Program-made: the position numbers and the translations under genes
Part shown: positions 10,110-19,752 of the stretch, one piece after another
Layout: each line of letters starts with the position of its first letter
How positions within the stretch are numbered: the first letter of the stretch is position 1
Source of the DNA: UBA5794 sp963714375
GTDB taxonomy: Bacteria; Actinomycetota; Acidimicrobiia; Spongiisociales; UBA5794
Length of the DNA stretch: 64,000 nucleotides
NCBI GenBank assembly: GCA_963714375.1
Contig: CAVQOG010000001.1
Location: 229,249-293,248 of the forward strand
Direction of reading: 5' to 3'
The notes under the pieces: generated by a model
What the model was told of the DNA's origin: nothing
Databases searched by the model: none
What the model saw: the letters and a program-made list of their open reading frames with translations, nothing else

Positions 10110-10494
10110 GAGGATACGACGTCGTCCGCCTCTGTCTGATCACGACGGGCCAGGGCTGGTCTGGCGGGCTCTCCCGCCGGTGCTTGTCGTCCTCGCTGGT
10201 ATCGCTCTGATCTTCTTGCCCATTGCCACATCGTGCAGCGAGACGGCTGAAGGCGTTGAGACGTGCACAACAGCCACGCTCATCACCGAAGATGGGTGGG
10301 AGCCTTTGCTGATCCTCCTCCTACCGCCGCTGATTGTGAGCTTGATCGCGCTCGTCACCAACCGGCGTTGGTCTGCCCTCGCAAGCGCATTCGTGATTTG
10401 GCTCTTCATGCTGTTGGGTCTGGCGTCAATCGGGATCGTCCTGCTCCCAGCCGCCATCGGTGCAGGCCTCCTGGCATGGCGATCGTTCCAGTGA
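10108..10494 (+). CDS. Small hypothetical membrane protein
   Basis: About 128 residues with a basic N-terminus and three predicted membrane segments: 'ALPPVLVVLAGIALIFLPIA', then 'LLILLLPPLIVSLIALV', then 'AFVIWLFMLLGLASIGIVLL'. Two cysteines between the first two helices ('SCSETAEGVETC') face outward if the N-terminus is inside. I do not recognise a family. Starts at 10,087, 10,099 and 10,108 are all possible; the last avoids most of the overlap with acr3 on the other strand. Confidence 0.6.
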   Translation: MRIRRRPPLSDHDGPGLVWRALPPVLVVLAGIALIFLPIATSCSETAEGVETCTTATLITEDGWEPLLILLLPPLIVSLIALVTNRRWSALASAFVIWLFMLLGLASIGIVLLPAAIGAGLLAWRSFQ

Positions 10495-10559
10495 GTGGAT
10501 TCATGCTGTATAGGGGGAAACCCGTGGATCTGTATTACGAATCGTGATACGCATGGTTC

Positions 10560-10643
10560 ATGGCAGACGCTATCTCTGTGAGGCTCGACGATGCGAGCAA
10601 TCGACCCGTGTCGTCGTCGAACACGTTGGAGCCGTCGATGTGA
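10560..10643 (+). pseudogene. Possible remnant of a ribbon-helix-helix antitoxin
   Basis: Within an otherwise empty 270-bp gap, a 27-codon frame begins 'MADAISVRLDDASNR', which resembles the first strand and helix of CopG/RHH antitoxins, then loses the pattern and stops. No toxin partner is recognisable downstream. Short and weak evidence; it may be chance. Confidence 0.25.
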
Positions 10644-10763
10644 GTTGCCTTGGGAACCTTGTCGGCCGCTTGTTACTGGAAGAGATGTGGGGAGTTGATT
10701 CGGCGCTCCTCACGGTGTTCGGCCTCAATTGAACCGATGCCTCAGCACTCCTATCGTGCGAGT

Positions 10764-11579
10764 ATGCAGGTCGGAATTCTTCATCCGGGAGCCATGGGTT
10801 CTGTGTTGGCAGGATGTGCTCATGCACCGGTCCTGTGGGCTAGTGACGGGCGATCGGCAGCGACCAGCGAGAGAGCTGCTGCCCACGGGCTCGTCGATGT
10901 CGTTGCCGTCTCGGAGCTTGTGACCGCGTGCGATGTGTTGGTGTCGATCTGTCCACCACACGCCGCGGTTGACGTTGCCAAGCAGGTCGCTGACCGCGAC
11001 TTCGAGGGGATCTATCTCGATGCAAACGCTATCGCGCCTCAGACATCCCGCGAGATCTCCACAATGTTTGACCGTTATGTAGACGGGGGCATCATCGGGG
11101 GGCCGCCAACGGAACCCGGCTTCACAAGGATGTACGTCGCCGGTGCCGATGCAAGCGAGATCGCGAGGCTGTGGGCCGGATCGAATCTTGACGTGCGAGT
11201 TCTGGAAGCCGATATCGGCGCCGCCTCTGCACTGAAGGCTGCGTATGCAGGCTGGACAAAGGGGAGTGCTGCCCTACTTTTGGCGGTTCGTGCCTACGCC
11301 GAGGCAAACGGACTGGGCGAAGATCTCATGGCCGAATGGGGGATATCGATTCCAGACCTGGTTGATCGCGTCGAGCGCACGGCGACCTCGATCGGGCGCA
11401 AGGCGTGGCGCTTCGAGGGGGAGATGGTTGAGATAGCCAAGGCGATGGAAGAGGTCGGTCTTCCGGCGGGGTTTCACAAGGCTGCGGCTGAGGTGTATGC
11501 CAAGCTGTCCGGTCTCAAGGATGAGCGAGACGGGACGATTCACGATGTCAGTGTTCGGCTGACCGGTGACCACACCTGA
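10764..11579 (+). CDS. 6-phosphogluconate dehydrogenase-like NAD(P)-binding protein with DUF1932 domain
   Basis: The 271-residue protein starts with a Rossmann motif 'MQVGILHPGAMGSVLAG' of the beta-hydroxyacid dehydrogenase superfamily. It continues with 'YLDANAIAPQTSREI' and 'DGGIIGGPPTEPG', the expected substrate-side segments. The C-terminal helical domain, 'AASALKAAYAGWTKGSAALL', matches DUF1932. The reaction is probably an NAD(P)-dependent oxidation of a small hydroxy acid; the substrate is unknown. The ATG at 10,764 is chosen because it places the Rossmann strand at the N-terminus; the frame upstream has no homology. It stands alone between genes of unrelated function. Confidence 0.85.
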   Translation: MQVGILHPGAMGSVLAGCAHAPVLWASDGRSAATSERAAAHGLVDVVAVSELVTACDVLVSICPPHAAVDVAKQVADRDFEGIYLDANAIAPQTSREISTMFDRYVDGGIIGGPPTEPGFTRMYVAGADASEIARLWAGSNLDVRVLEADIGAASALKAAYAGWTKGSAALLLAVRAYAEANGLGEDLMAEWGISIPDLVDRVERTATSIGRKAWRFEGEMVEIAKAMEEVGLPAGFHKAAAEVYAKLSGLKDERDGTIHDVSVRLTGDHT

Positions 11580-11637
11580 CGTGGGCGCTCGCGATATCGA
11601 GCCTGTAGCCATCCTCGGTGTTCGCTAGGATCGCCTG

Positions 11638-12072
11638 ATGATCCGCCGTTCCCACGTGTTGGTTTGCCTCGCCCTTCTGCTCCTGCTGGCTGCCTGTAGC
11701 GGCGCTCAGGCGAGTGAATCACCGCTCAGGCAGGGGAGAGAGGTCTACGGAAATACCTGCTCCGCATGCCACGGGTCAAGCGGACAGGGCGGTATTGGCC
11801 CGGCACTGGCTGATGTCGCCGAAACGTTTCCGTCCTGTGACGACCATATCGAGTGGATAACGCTCGGATCCGACCAGTGGAAGGTTCTACGCGGAGACAC
11901 GTACGGAGCCAACGATTCGCCGATCGAGCAGGTGATGCCGGGTCAAGGCGCGACGTTGTCCGCCGAACAGATCAAAGCTGTCGCTGCGTTCGAGCGTGTC
12001 TTCTACGCCGGCATAGACGAGGTCACCACACTGGACGAGTGCGGGGTGTCGACCCCTGCGTCGTCCGAGTAG
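11638..12072 (+). CDS. Cytochrome c-type lipoprotein
   Basis: A 144-residue protein with a lipoprotein signal peptide (lipobox around 'LLLAACSG', Cys20) and a class I cytochrome c motif 'CSACHGSSGQGG', where CxxCH binds haem. The axial methionine is probably in 'QVMPGQGATLSAEQIKAVAAF'. It is therefore an outer-face, membrane-tethered electron carrier. It converges on the polytopic membrane protein at 12,074-13,339 with only one base between the stops, which suggests but does not prove a redox link. Confidence 0.85.
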   Translation: MIRRSHVLVCLALLLLLAACSGAQASESPLRQGREVYGNTCSACHGSSGQGGIGPALADVAETFPSCDDHIEWITLGSDQWKVLRGDTYGANDSPIEQVMPGQGATLSAEQIKAVAAFERVFYAGIDEVTTLDECGVSTPASSE

Positions 12073-12073
12073 C

Positions 12074-13339
12074 TCACCCGGCCACGTCAGCCGCGTGGGA
12101 GCCTTCCCCGTACATCTCACGGATGTAACCAACGATCCCAATCAGCAGGGCAGTCCCCATCACGGGTGTGGAGATCCGTTTCATCACAGGGCTCACCGTC
12201 AGCAGGCCGATCAGGAATCCGACGATGCCGAGGTTCACGCCCCACACGACGACTCGGTCGAGGGTCGACAACGCTCGTCGTCCCATCGCTCCCAGAACGA
12301 TTGCTCCGAATAGCAAGTTGGTCATGACCCCGATGAACATCGTGTGGTCAAAGCCCAGGATGAGTCCGTTCTGAGCCTCGGTCATCGCATCGAAATCGAT
12401 ACTCCCACTGATGACTCCGACGATGAGAACGGTACCGAGAATGAGATAGACGACAAGGAACAGACTGCTCAGCCGCACATAGACACCCGTCCCAGCATCG
12501 CGCCAGCCTGTTGGAAGAAGATCGCCCCGGTATCTCACCAGAAGGATGACCACCCCGACGATCATCAGAAGGTTTGCGGGACCAAGGAGCTCTTCTTCCA
12601 TCCGGGTGAGGAACCCGACGTTGGCGAGCAATCCGGCAGTGAAGAGAATCCACATCTGGGCGGACCCGAGCCGGTCGGCGGACCATCGTGTGTGGTTGCG
12701 GAACAGCCATTCAATGACTGCCATCGCAGCAAGGATCAAGAATCCGATCACCATCGCAGGCGGATGCCCCTCGCTGACAGCGGTTGCGGTCTCATCATCA
12801 AGGCCGGGGATCTCGCCCTGAGATGTGTAGATGCCCAACAGCACACCGAGGACAGAACCGACGATCAGGGAGATCCAAGCCAAGAGCAGACCGAGGCGTG
12901 CAACGCTGCTTTCCTCGTTCTTGGCGTTTGTCAAAAAGAGCCACACAGCGAACCAGACGACCACGATGAGGAGAAGGGTTCCGAAGATCGGGCGTTGGAT
13001 CCGGTCGCCAGGGATGTGGTCCCCTGCGAAGAAAGCAAGCACGTAAAGCGTGATCGCTGCTGTCATTGACCAAGCCAACGTTCGGGCCTTCTGCCGATTT
13101 CGGTCGGTGTCGTTATGGGGTCCGGAGAACATGAGCAAGGCTGCGCCTGCGGTGGCGAGCGTGATCCAACCGAGGGTGCCGGCGTGTACGTGCGTAATCA
13201 GCGTGTCGTGGTCTGGCACGTAGAGGTCGAGCCCATTGAGTATCCCGATGACGATTGTCACCGCGAACAACGCGAGGGCGGCGGTGAACGTGATACGTGC
13301 AGCGGGCCAGAAGGGTGATCGGTGGACGTTGCCGGACAT
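12074..13339 (-). CDS. Polytopic membrane protein, possibly haem-binding
   Basis: The 421-residue protein has about eleven hydrophobic segments. The second helix begins with 'LITHVHAGTLGWITL', a His-rich pattern resembling the haem-ligand helices of heme-copper oxidase/NorB-like and NnrS-like proteins. A later 'LGFDHTMFIGVMTN' supplies another intramembrane histidine. I cannot place it in a named family, and the full set of heme-copper ligands is not visible, so an oxidase call is not justified. It faces a cytochrome c lipoprotein gene tail to tail. Confidence 0.6.
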   Translation of the reverse strand: MSGNVHRSPFWPAARITFTAALALFAVTIVIGILNGLDLYVPDHDTLITHVHAGTLGWITLATAGAALLMFSGPHNDTDRNRQKARTLAWSMTAAITLYVLAFFAGDHIPGDRIQRPIFGTLLLIVVVWFAVWLFLTNAKNEESSVARLGLLLAWISLIVGSVLGVLLGIYTSQGEIPGLDDETATAVSEGHPPAMVIGFLILAAMAVIEWLFRNHTRWSADRLGSAQMWILFTAGLLANVGFLTRMEEELLGPANLLMIVGVVILLVRYRGDLLPTGWRDAGTGVYVRLSSLFLVVYLILGTVLIVGVISGSIDFDAMTEAQNGLILGFDHTMFIGVMTNLLFGAIVLGAMGRRALSTLDRVVVWGVNLGIVGFLIGLLTVSPVMKRISTPVMGTALLIGIVGYIREMYGEGSHAADVAG

Positions 13340-13490
13340 GGGAGCCTCCCATATTTGAGCCCAGTGTGATGCCCAGTAACGGATGCGATAATAGCCATCA
13401 ATACTGATGCGTGTTGGGTTTCAGTCGGCTCGTTTCGGGGGATTCCGAGCGCCCACTGGTCGGTAGAATCTGGCGTGGGAGACGCAGAGC

Positions 13491-16115
13491 GTGACACGCA
13501 TTGGCAAGCACCACACAAATTGGGTAGCGAGCTTCAAAGACGCTGACGAGACGCAGCGTGACTTGCTCGGGGGTAAAGGTGCCGGTCTAGCGGCAATGAC
13601 CCAGCTCGGTCTTCCTGTTCCTCCCGGTTTCACGATCACGACTGCAGCATGTCGGGCCTATTACGACGCTGGCGGGGATGTACCTGAAGGTTTGTGGCAA
13701 CAGGTTGAGGCAGCGGTCGCCGAGCTCGAAGAATTGACTGGCAAACGGTTCGGTGACCCAACAAACCCGCTTCTTCTTTCCGTGCGTTCTGGTTCGCCGG
13801 TCTCGATGCCAGGGATGATGGACACCCTTCTCGACCTTGGCATGAACGACGAAACTGTGGCAGGCCTTGCAGCACTTACCGGGGATGAGCAGTTCGCATG
13901 GGATGCGTATCGTCGTTTCCTGCAGATGTACGCAGACGTTGTCATCGCAATTGACTCGAGGGTCGTGCACCGAGTCGCGGAGAATCCCCGCGATGCTGTC
14001 TCGGAGCTGAAGTCCATCATTGAGACTGAGACCGGCGATACGGTGTCCTCAGATCCAATGACGCAGTTGCAGCGCTCGGTCACCGCCATTTTCAAGTCCT
14101 GGATGAACAAACGGGCGGTCGATTATCGGGCGGCGAACGGCATTGCTGATGACCTGTACACGGCGGCGAATGTCCAGGTGATGGTGTTTGGCAACATCGG
14201 TGAGGATTCCGGCACCGGTGTCGTGTTCACACGAGATCCAACGTCGGGCGAACCACAACTGTGGGGTGAATACCTGCCACAGGCGCAGGGAGAAGACATC
14301 GTCGCCGGCCTACGAACACCGCTGCCCGTATCTGCCCTTGCGGATCATCAACCGGATGCATACAGAGTCCTCGAAGCGTCAGCACACACCGTGGAGCGCT
14401 ACTACAAGGACATGCAGGACATCGAGTTCACGGTCGAGAACGGGAAACTCTGGATGCTTCAGACCCGCCGTGGGAAGCGGGCCGGGCGCAGCGCCGTCCG
14501 ATGTGCCGTCGATATGGCAAACGAAGGATTGATCTCCAGGGCCGATGCCGTGGCCAGGGTTGTTCCGAGCGAACTCGACGAGCTGCTCCATCCTGTCGTG
14601 AAGGCGGCCGCGACCGATCTGGTATTTGCGAGCGGGCTCGCAGCAAGTCCTGGCGGTGCATCGGGAATCATCGCTCTCACCGCGAACGATGCAGAGCGCC
14701 TGGCAGCCGAAGGACACGATGTTGTTCTTATCCGCGATGAGACGAGCCCTGACGACTTCCATGGCATGGTGGTGTCACGAGCCGTCGTCACCGCAAGGGG
14801 AGGCATGACATCGCACGCCGCGGTCGTCGCCCGTGGTATGGGGATGTGCTGTGTCGTCGGGTGCAAAGACCTCACGATCGACGAGGAGGCCGGAACCATC
14901 CAGACGCCAAACGGTACGGCGGTGGTCGGTGACCCCGTCACGGTCGATGGTTCGGCTGGATTGGTCTATCTCGGTGTCATCCCAACGGTCGATGCAGTTC
15001 AAGACGACTACTTTTCAACCCTTCTGGATTGGGCGTCAGAACTCTCGGTTATGGGAGTTCGCGCCAATGCCGACACGCCGGAGGAGGCAGTGCAGGCTCG
15101 GGAGTTCGGGGCGGAAGGAATCGGGCTGTGCCGAACCGAGCACATGTTCTTTGATGCGAACCGCATCGAAGCGGTCAGGGCCATGATCATGGCACCGGAC
15201 ACCGAGGCGCGCGCCGAGGCACTTGCGGTCATCGAGCCATTCCAGACCGACGACTTTCTCGCAATCTTCACCGCAATGGACGGATTGCCCGTCACCATCA
15301 GACTGCTCGACCCGCCGCTCCACGAGTTCCTCCCCAACCGCTCCGACACGTTTGAAGCGATCCTTCGTCTGGAACTTGGGGAGTCCGAACAAGGCGAGAG
15401 TGGTGACGATGGCTCTACGGAGCACCTCGCATACCTCCGTGACCTGCTTGCCAGAACCGACCACCTTTCTGAGGCAAACCCGATGCTCGGGCATCGGGGG
15501 GCGCGCCTTGGAATCTCGTATCCAGAAATTACCGCCACGCAAACGAGGGCAATACTCACTGCCGCTGTCCAGGCGAGAAGGCGTGGGATCGTGGTGCAGC
15601 CAGAGATCATGGTGCCGCTCGTCGCCTACGCAACGGAGTACCGGAACCAGAAGCAGGTGATTGTCGACACCGCCGAGACTGTGTTTGCCGATCTCGGCGA
15701 GCGGGTGGACTTCACGATTGGTTCGATGATCGAACTGCCGAGAGCCGCCTTTGTCGCTGGTGAGATAGCAGCTGAGGCTGACTTCCTGAGTTTTGGGACC
15801 AACGATCTCACGCAAACAACGCTCGGGTTGAGCCGAGACGACTCCTCACGATTCCTACCGGGCTATCTGACGCGTGGGCTGATCGACGCTGACCCATTCG
15901 TCCAGATTGATGTTGAGGGCGTCGGTGCTCTTGTCGCATTGGCGACCGTGGCCGCAAGGAAAGCCAATCCCGACATCCACATCGGTGTGTGCGGCGAGCA
16001 TGGTGGAGATCCGGCATCGGTCGACTTCTTTTCAGGCGTCGGGCTTGACTACGTGTCGTGTTCGCCCTTCCGCGTGCCACTTGCGAGGCTCGCGACGGCT
16101 CAAGTATCAGACTGA
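13491..16115 (+). CDS. ppdK: Pyruvate, phosphate dikinase
   Basis: The 874-residue length is standard for PPDK, which interconverts pyruvate, ATP and phosphate with PEP, AMP and pyrophosphate. The N-terminal ATP-grasp domain has 'LLGGKGAGLAAMTQLGLPVP'. The phosphohistidine domain has the catalytic His442 in 'ARGGMTSHAAVVARGMG'. The C-terminal PEP/pyruvate barrel has 'EGIGLCRTEHMF', 'FGTNDLTQTTLG' and the catalytic Cys834 in 'HIGVCGEHGGDP'. GTG start. No PPDK regulatory protein or partner gene is adjacent. Confidence 0.97.
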   Translation: MTRIGKHHTNWVASFKDADETQRDLLGGKGAGLAAMTQLGLPVPPGFTITTAACRAYYDAGGDVPEGLWQQVEAAVAELEELTGKRFGDPTNPLLLSVRSGSPVSMPGMMDTLLDLGMNDETVAGLAALTGDEQFAWDAYRRFLQMYADVVIAIDSRVVHRVAENPRDAVSELKSIIETETGDTVSSDPMTQLQRSVTAIFKSWMNKRAVDYRAANGIADDLYTAANVQVMVFGNIGEDSGTGVVFTRDPTSGEPQLWGEYLPQAQGEDIVAGLRTPLPVSALADHQPDAYRVLEASAHTVERYYKDMQDIEFTVENGKLWMLQTRRGKRAGRSAVRCAVDMANEGLISRADAVARVVPSELDELLHPVVKAAATDLVFASGLAASPGGASGIIALTANDAERLAAEGHDVVLIRDETSPDDFHGMVVSRAVVTARGGMTSHAAVVARGMGMCCVVGCKDLTIDEEAGTIQTPNGTAVVGDPVTVDGSAGLVYLGVIPTVDAVQDDYFSTLLDWASELSVMGVRANADTPEEAVQAREFGAEGIGLCRTEHMFFDANRIEAVRAMIMAPDTEARAEALAVIEPFQTDDFLAIFTAMDGLPVTIRLLDPPLHEFLPNRSDTFEAILRLELGESEQGESGDDGSTEHLAYLRDLLARTDHLSEANPMLGHRGARLGISYPEITATQTRAILTAAVQARRRGIVVQPEIMVPLVAYATEYRNQKQVIVDTAETVFADLGERVDFTIGSMIELPRAAFVAGEIAAEADFLSFGTNDLTQTTLGLSRDDSSRFLPGYLTRGLIDADPFVQIDVEGVGALVALATVAARKANPDIHIGVCGEHGGDPASVDFFSGVGLDYVSCSPFRVPLARLATAQVSD

Positions 16116-17029
16116 GCCGAATGCGGCTTGGCCGATCGTGAGATCAGGTACCCGCCGCCAACGGCTATGAACGCGCCAGCAACCTGAATCCACTCCACCG
16201 TTTCACTGAGGAATGTGACACCGAGGACGAGGGCGACGATCGGAATCAGATAGGAGATGATTGATCCCCGCACGGTTCCGAGGCGGCCGAACGCGGCGAC
16301 CATGAGCGACCTTGCGAAACCTGTGCCCAACACGCCAAGTATCACGACCGCGATGACGGAAAGCCACTCGAATGAAGAGTCTTGGGCGCCAACGACTCCG
16401 AACGGGATCAGTACCACCGACGCAACAGCGAGGGTCCATAGCACCACGGCGGCGGCACCGTACTGCTGTTGAAGAGGTGCATAGATGGTTGAAGCAATCG
16501 CATATCCGATCGTCGCGAAGATCACCATCGCAACACCGATGGCGCTTGCTGTTGATTCGCCAAGAGCGGTGGAGCTCAGGATGGCGATGCCAGCGAACCC
16601 GATGACCAGGCCGAGGACCCGTGTTCCCGTCGGACGCTTGCGGGTCACGAACGCCGCGAGAACCGCCGTGAAGATGGGGATTCCGCTCACGAGCATTCCC
16701 GTGAGCGACGACGAGATCCGCTCCTCGGCCATGGCAAAGAGCAGCGTTGGGGCCGCCGCCCCGACAAGCCCTGCGACGACGATGCGGGTCCAGTCGGCTC
16801 GGGCGGGCATGATCCTGGCGGACCGGAAGAGGCTGATTGCCCCAGCACCAAGGACAACCCTGCTGAATGCGATCACTCCAGGCGAGAGGGACCGCAGGCC
16901 AAGCGATATCCACATGAACGCTGATCCGAAGATCAGTGCTGTGAGAGCGATGTGCCCCCAATCGAAGAGCCGGAAGCCGCCCTCTTGTGTGCCTTCGACG
17001 GCCTCGCGTGCTGATCGTGCCTGTTCCAC
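16100..17029 (-). CDS. EamA/DMT-family exporter
   Basis: Ten hydrophobic helices in two EamA repeats make up about 300 residues, from 'WGHIALTALIFGSAFMWISL' to 'VAGAFIAVGGGYLISRSAK'. DMT proteins export metabolites such as amino acids; the substrate cannot be read. The frame is open to 17,206, overlapping menC, so the real start is inside; GTG codons at 17,029 and 17,056 are candidates and neither has a strong ribosome site. It overlaps the ppdK 3' end by 16 bases in convergent orientation and is divergent from menC. Confidence 0.85.
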   Translation of the reverse strand: MEQARSAREAVEGTQEGGFRLFDWGHIALTALIFGSAFMWISLGLRSLSPGVIAFSRVVLGAGAISLFRSARIMPARADWTRIVVAGLVGAAAPTLLFAMAEERISSSLTGMLVSGIPIFTAVLAAFVTRKRPTGTRVLGLVIGFAGIAILSSTALGESTASAIGVAMVIFATIGYAIASTIYAPLQQQYGAAAVVLWTLAVASVVLIPFGVVGAQDSSFEWLSVIAVVILGVLGTGFARSLMVAAFGRLGTVRGSIISYLIPIVALVLGVTFLSETVEWIQVAGAFIAVGGGYLISRSAKPHSAQSDT

Positions 17030-17096
17030 CGAGCAAGCATGGCGGCATTGCGTCACTATCGTGATCCCGTAACCGACAGGTCGATGGGAGGATTGC

Positions 17097-18110
17097 ATGG
17101 CTGAACTGAGTGCGACGCTGCAGCATCTCTCTATTCCGATGCGGACCAGCTTCAGGAACGCGCAGGTCACGATCGGTACCCGAGATGTCGGACTCATCGA
17201 GATCATGGGCTACGGCGCGTCCGGCTGGGGGGAGGCATCTCCGTTTCCGGGTCAGGATGAATCGATGGAGGAGCTGATCGCGGGCGCCAGTTCTGGCGCC
17301 GCGTCTCCGACGCTCGCAGCAGGAATCTCACTGGCGCGAGCGGATCTCGCCGCTCGGATGCGGGGCGAGTCGATCGCTTCCGCGATCGGTGCGACGCGTA
17401 CCCATCTGCCCCAGTCAGTCGCTGTCGGTCTTGAGCTGAATCCTGTCGATGTCGTGCATGCCGCGACCGAGCGCGACGTGACGAGGTTCAAATTGAAGGT
17501 CGCTCCCGGTGAGGTCAATCATGTTCTTGAGATCAGGGAGAACCATCCAGAATGCATCCTTGGCGTTGATGCCAACGGTTCGTTCGACGAGGACTCCATC
17601 GCGCAGCTGTCGCGGCTGGCAGATCTCGGAATCGTGTATGTCGAGCAACCCTGTGATCTCACGAATGTGCGGGCTCTTGAACTCCTGAAGGAGGAGCTCG
17701 ACGTACCGGTGTTTGCCGACGAGTCCGTGCGAACCCCATCAGATGCTGCGGATCATCTCGTTTCGCCCATGATCGACGGTGTGGTCGTCAAACCCGGCCG
17801 GCTGGGATGGGTGGGCGCCATGGAGACGATCGGGGTTGCCGAGGCGCTCGGGAAGCGATGGAGGGCTTCGGGGCTATTGGAGTCTGGCATCGGTCGCGCC
17901 TTCACGAACCTGCTGGCTGCCAAGCCAACCGCCTTCGTGTCAGATGTCGCTGCAGGCGACTGGTACTTGGAGAAGGACGTCGTTCATCACACGGTCGTTG
18001 ATGGTGAGATTGAACTGCCCTCGGGTCCCGGTATCGGTATGGTCCCCGACGCCCTGGTAGTCGAGAAGTATCTGGTCGCCACGTACGATCTGACCGGGCT
18101 GGTCAGCTGA
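17097..18110 (+). CDS. menC: o-Succinylbenzoate synthase MenC
   Basis: This 337-residue enolase-superfamily protein catalyses the dehydration that gives o-succinylbenzoate in menaquinone synthesis. Visible residues: the KxK lysines in 'RFKLKVAPG', metal ligands in 'ILGVDANGS', 'IVYVEQP' and 'VFADES', and the second catalytic lysine in 'GVVVKPGRLG'. The substrate-capping start 'MRTSFRNAQV' and 'GWGEASPFPG' fit MenC. A GGAGG ribosome site precedes the ATG at 17,097. No other men genes are in the window. A related dipeptide or N-acylamino-acid racemase activity is possible, since the families overlap. Confidence 0.88.
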   Translation: MAELSATLQHLSIPMRTSFRNAQVTIGTRDVGLIEIMGYGASGWGEASPFPGQDESMEELIAGASSGAASPTLAAGISLARADLAARMRGESIASAIGATRTHLPQSVAVGLELNPVDVVHAATERDVTRFKLKVAPGEVNHVLEIRENHPECILGVDANGSFDEDSIAQLSRLADLGIVYVEQPCDLTNVRALELLKEELDVPVFADESVRTPSDAADHLVSPMIDGVVVKPGRLGWVGAMETIGVAEALGKRWRASGLLESGIGRAFTNLLAAKPTAFVSDVAAGDWYLEKDVVHHTVVDGEIELPSGPGIGMVPDALVVEKYLVATYDLTGLVS

Positions 18111-19246
18111 CCGGCAGGCCGAGGCCTCTACTGATCACGAGGCGCTGCACCTCAGACGTTCCCTCGCCTATCTCGAGAATCTTGGCGTCCCGGTATTGGC
18201 GTGATACGAGTGTCTCGTCGATGAAGCCTGCGCCGCCGAATACCTGGGTTGCGTCCCGCGTTGCGGTGATCGCTGCCTCGGATGCAAACAGCTTGGCGAT
18301 CGCTGCTTCCTGTTTGAACGGCTTGCCCTGCTCCTTGAGCCAGGCAGCCTTGTAGACGAGGAGTCGAGCTGCTTCGGTCATCATCTCCATGTCGGCGCAC
18401 TTGAATGCGACCGCTTGGTATGAGCCGATCGGTCGTCCCATCGACTCGCGTTCCTTGGCGTATGCGACCGACTCCTCGAGACAACACTGGAGCACCCCGA
18501 CTGCCATCGCCCCGATGGCGATCCGCCCGTCGTCGAGAGTCGAAAGGAACTGTTGGAACCCACGACCGCGTTCACCCACGATGTTGGTTGCAGGGACACG
18601 GCAATCCTCGAACACCAATCCGTGGGTGTCGGATGCTCGCCATCCCATCTTGCGATATGCAGGTTCGACCGTGAACCCCGGTGTTCCTGTCGGCACGGCG
18701 ATGGATGAGATCTCGTCCACTCCCGTACGGGCCGTGATCGTGACGAGGCTTGTGATCTCCGAGCCTGAGTTCGTGATAAATGCCTTTGCACCGTTGATCA
18801 CCCACTCGTCCCCGTCGAGTACGGCAGTCGTTGCGGTGGCGGCAGCGTCCGAACCGGCTCCTGGCTCGGTCAGTCCGAAACCAGCCAAGTGCTCGCCCAG
18901 CAACGAGGTCGGGAAGCCATTGCTCTTTCAGTTCTTCGGAGCCGAATTCATGGATCGGATTGATTCCGAGACTGACACCAGCTTCAAGCGTGATGGCCAT
19001 GGACTGGTCGACCCGTGCCAACTCCTCGATCGCAATGCAGAGGTTCGTGAAGTCTGCGGCTGCACCACCCCAACGCTCGTCCGCTGTGATTCCAAAGAGG
19101 CCCAGTTCGCCCATCTCGCGGACCACGTCGATCGGGAAGTGATGGTCCCGATCCCAAGCCTCGGCATTCGGTGCGATCCGCGATTCAGCGAACTCCTTGA
19201 CCATCGCACGAAGAGCTTGATGCTCATCGTTGAAGGCGAAATCCAT
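18103..19246 (-). CDS. Acyl-CoA dehydrogenase (one frameshift)
   Basis: The two frames join into a standard protein of about 380 residues. The N-terminal frame carries 'MDFAFNDEHQALRAMVKEFA' and 'GLFGITADERWGGAAAD'. The second frame resumes with 'LAGFGLTEPGAGSDA' (FAD/substrate loop) and 'FITNSGSEI', and ends with 'QVFGGAGFIDE' and 'REAKILEIGEGTSEVQRL'-like 'AKILEIGEGTSEVQRLVI', the family signature near the C-terminus. One missing base near 18,888 breaks the frame inside a conserved segment, so a sequence error is likely. It oxidises acyl-CoA to enoyl-CoA with FAD. The ATG at 19,246 has AAGGAG six bases upstream. Confidence 0.92.
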
Positions 19247-19343
19247 CGCGGCTCCTTGTGGCGTGGTCACAGTCGGTTGCCGGGAATACTACGCCAGAGG
19301 CGCTGGCAGCGATCGACGGCCAACCATCCATATCCTTGCAAAA

Positions 19344-19706
19344 ATGAAGAAGTGGTTCTGGGTCCTTGACGCTGCGATTGTGATTTCGTTTGCAGTCATC
19401 GGCCGCGATTCACACGGCTTTGGGTCCGATTGGGGCGAGGTTGCCCGCATTTCGGCACCGTTTCTCCTTGCGCTTGCAGCCGGTGTCGCCGCAACGAAGG
19501 CGTGGCGAGCCCCCACGAATCTGTTGGTAGGACTGGCCCTTGGAATCATCACCCTCGGTGGTGGCATGTTGCTCCGCGGTCTCGTATTCGACGACGGCAC
19601 TGCGACGACATTCATCGTTGTATCCGCAGCATGGATCATCGGCCTGATGGTCGCATGGCGAATCATGTTTCTCGTCTGGACCCGCTTCGGCCCCAACCAC
19701 AGCTGA
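19344..19706 (+). CDS. DUF3054 membrane protein
   Basis: A 120-residue protein with four hydrophobic helices, starting 'MKKWFWVLDAAIVISFAVIG' followed by 'RDSHGFGSDWGEVARISAPF', which matches the conserved front of DUF3054. Conserved features also include 'RAPTNLLVGLALGIITLGGG'. Function unknown. It is divergent from the acyl-CoA dehydrogenase and convergent with the alcohol dehydrogenase. The ATG at 19,344 fits the family start. Confidence 0.85.
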   Translation: MKKWFWVLDAAIVISFAVIGRDSHGFGSDWGEVARISAPFLLALAAGVAATKAWRAPTNLLVGLALGIITLGGGMLLRGLVFDDGTATTFIVVSAAWIIGLMVAWRIMFLVWTRFGPNHS

Positions 19707-19752
19707 TCGGACCCTTCTCCCGTCCTCCCGGTTGCCGGGGGGACGCGGAGCG

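Noticed and set aside
12344..13069. Long plus-strand frame opposite the membrane protein
   Set aside because: The translation is rich in His, Asp, Gln and Arg as expected for the antisense of a GC-rich membrane-protein gene; the minus strand reads a coherent polytopic protein.
12074..13339. Cytochrome c oxidase or nitric oxide reductase subunit I
   Set aside because: Only part of the histidine set is seen; the CuB and second haem ligand motifs (for example HH or HxH in helices VI-X) are not recognisable.
13340..13490. Promoter for ppdK
   Set aside because: A GATAAT-like -10 is present near 13,386 but no convincing -35 or operator; too weak to list as a feature.
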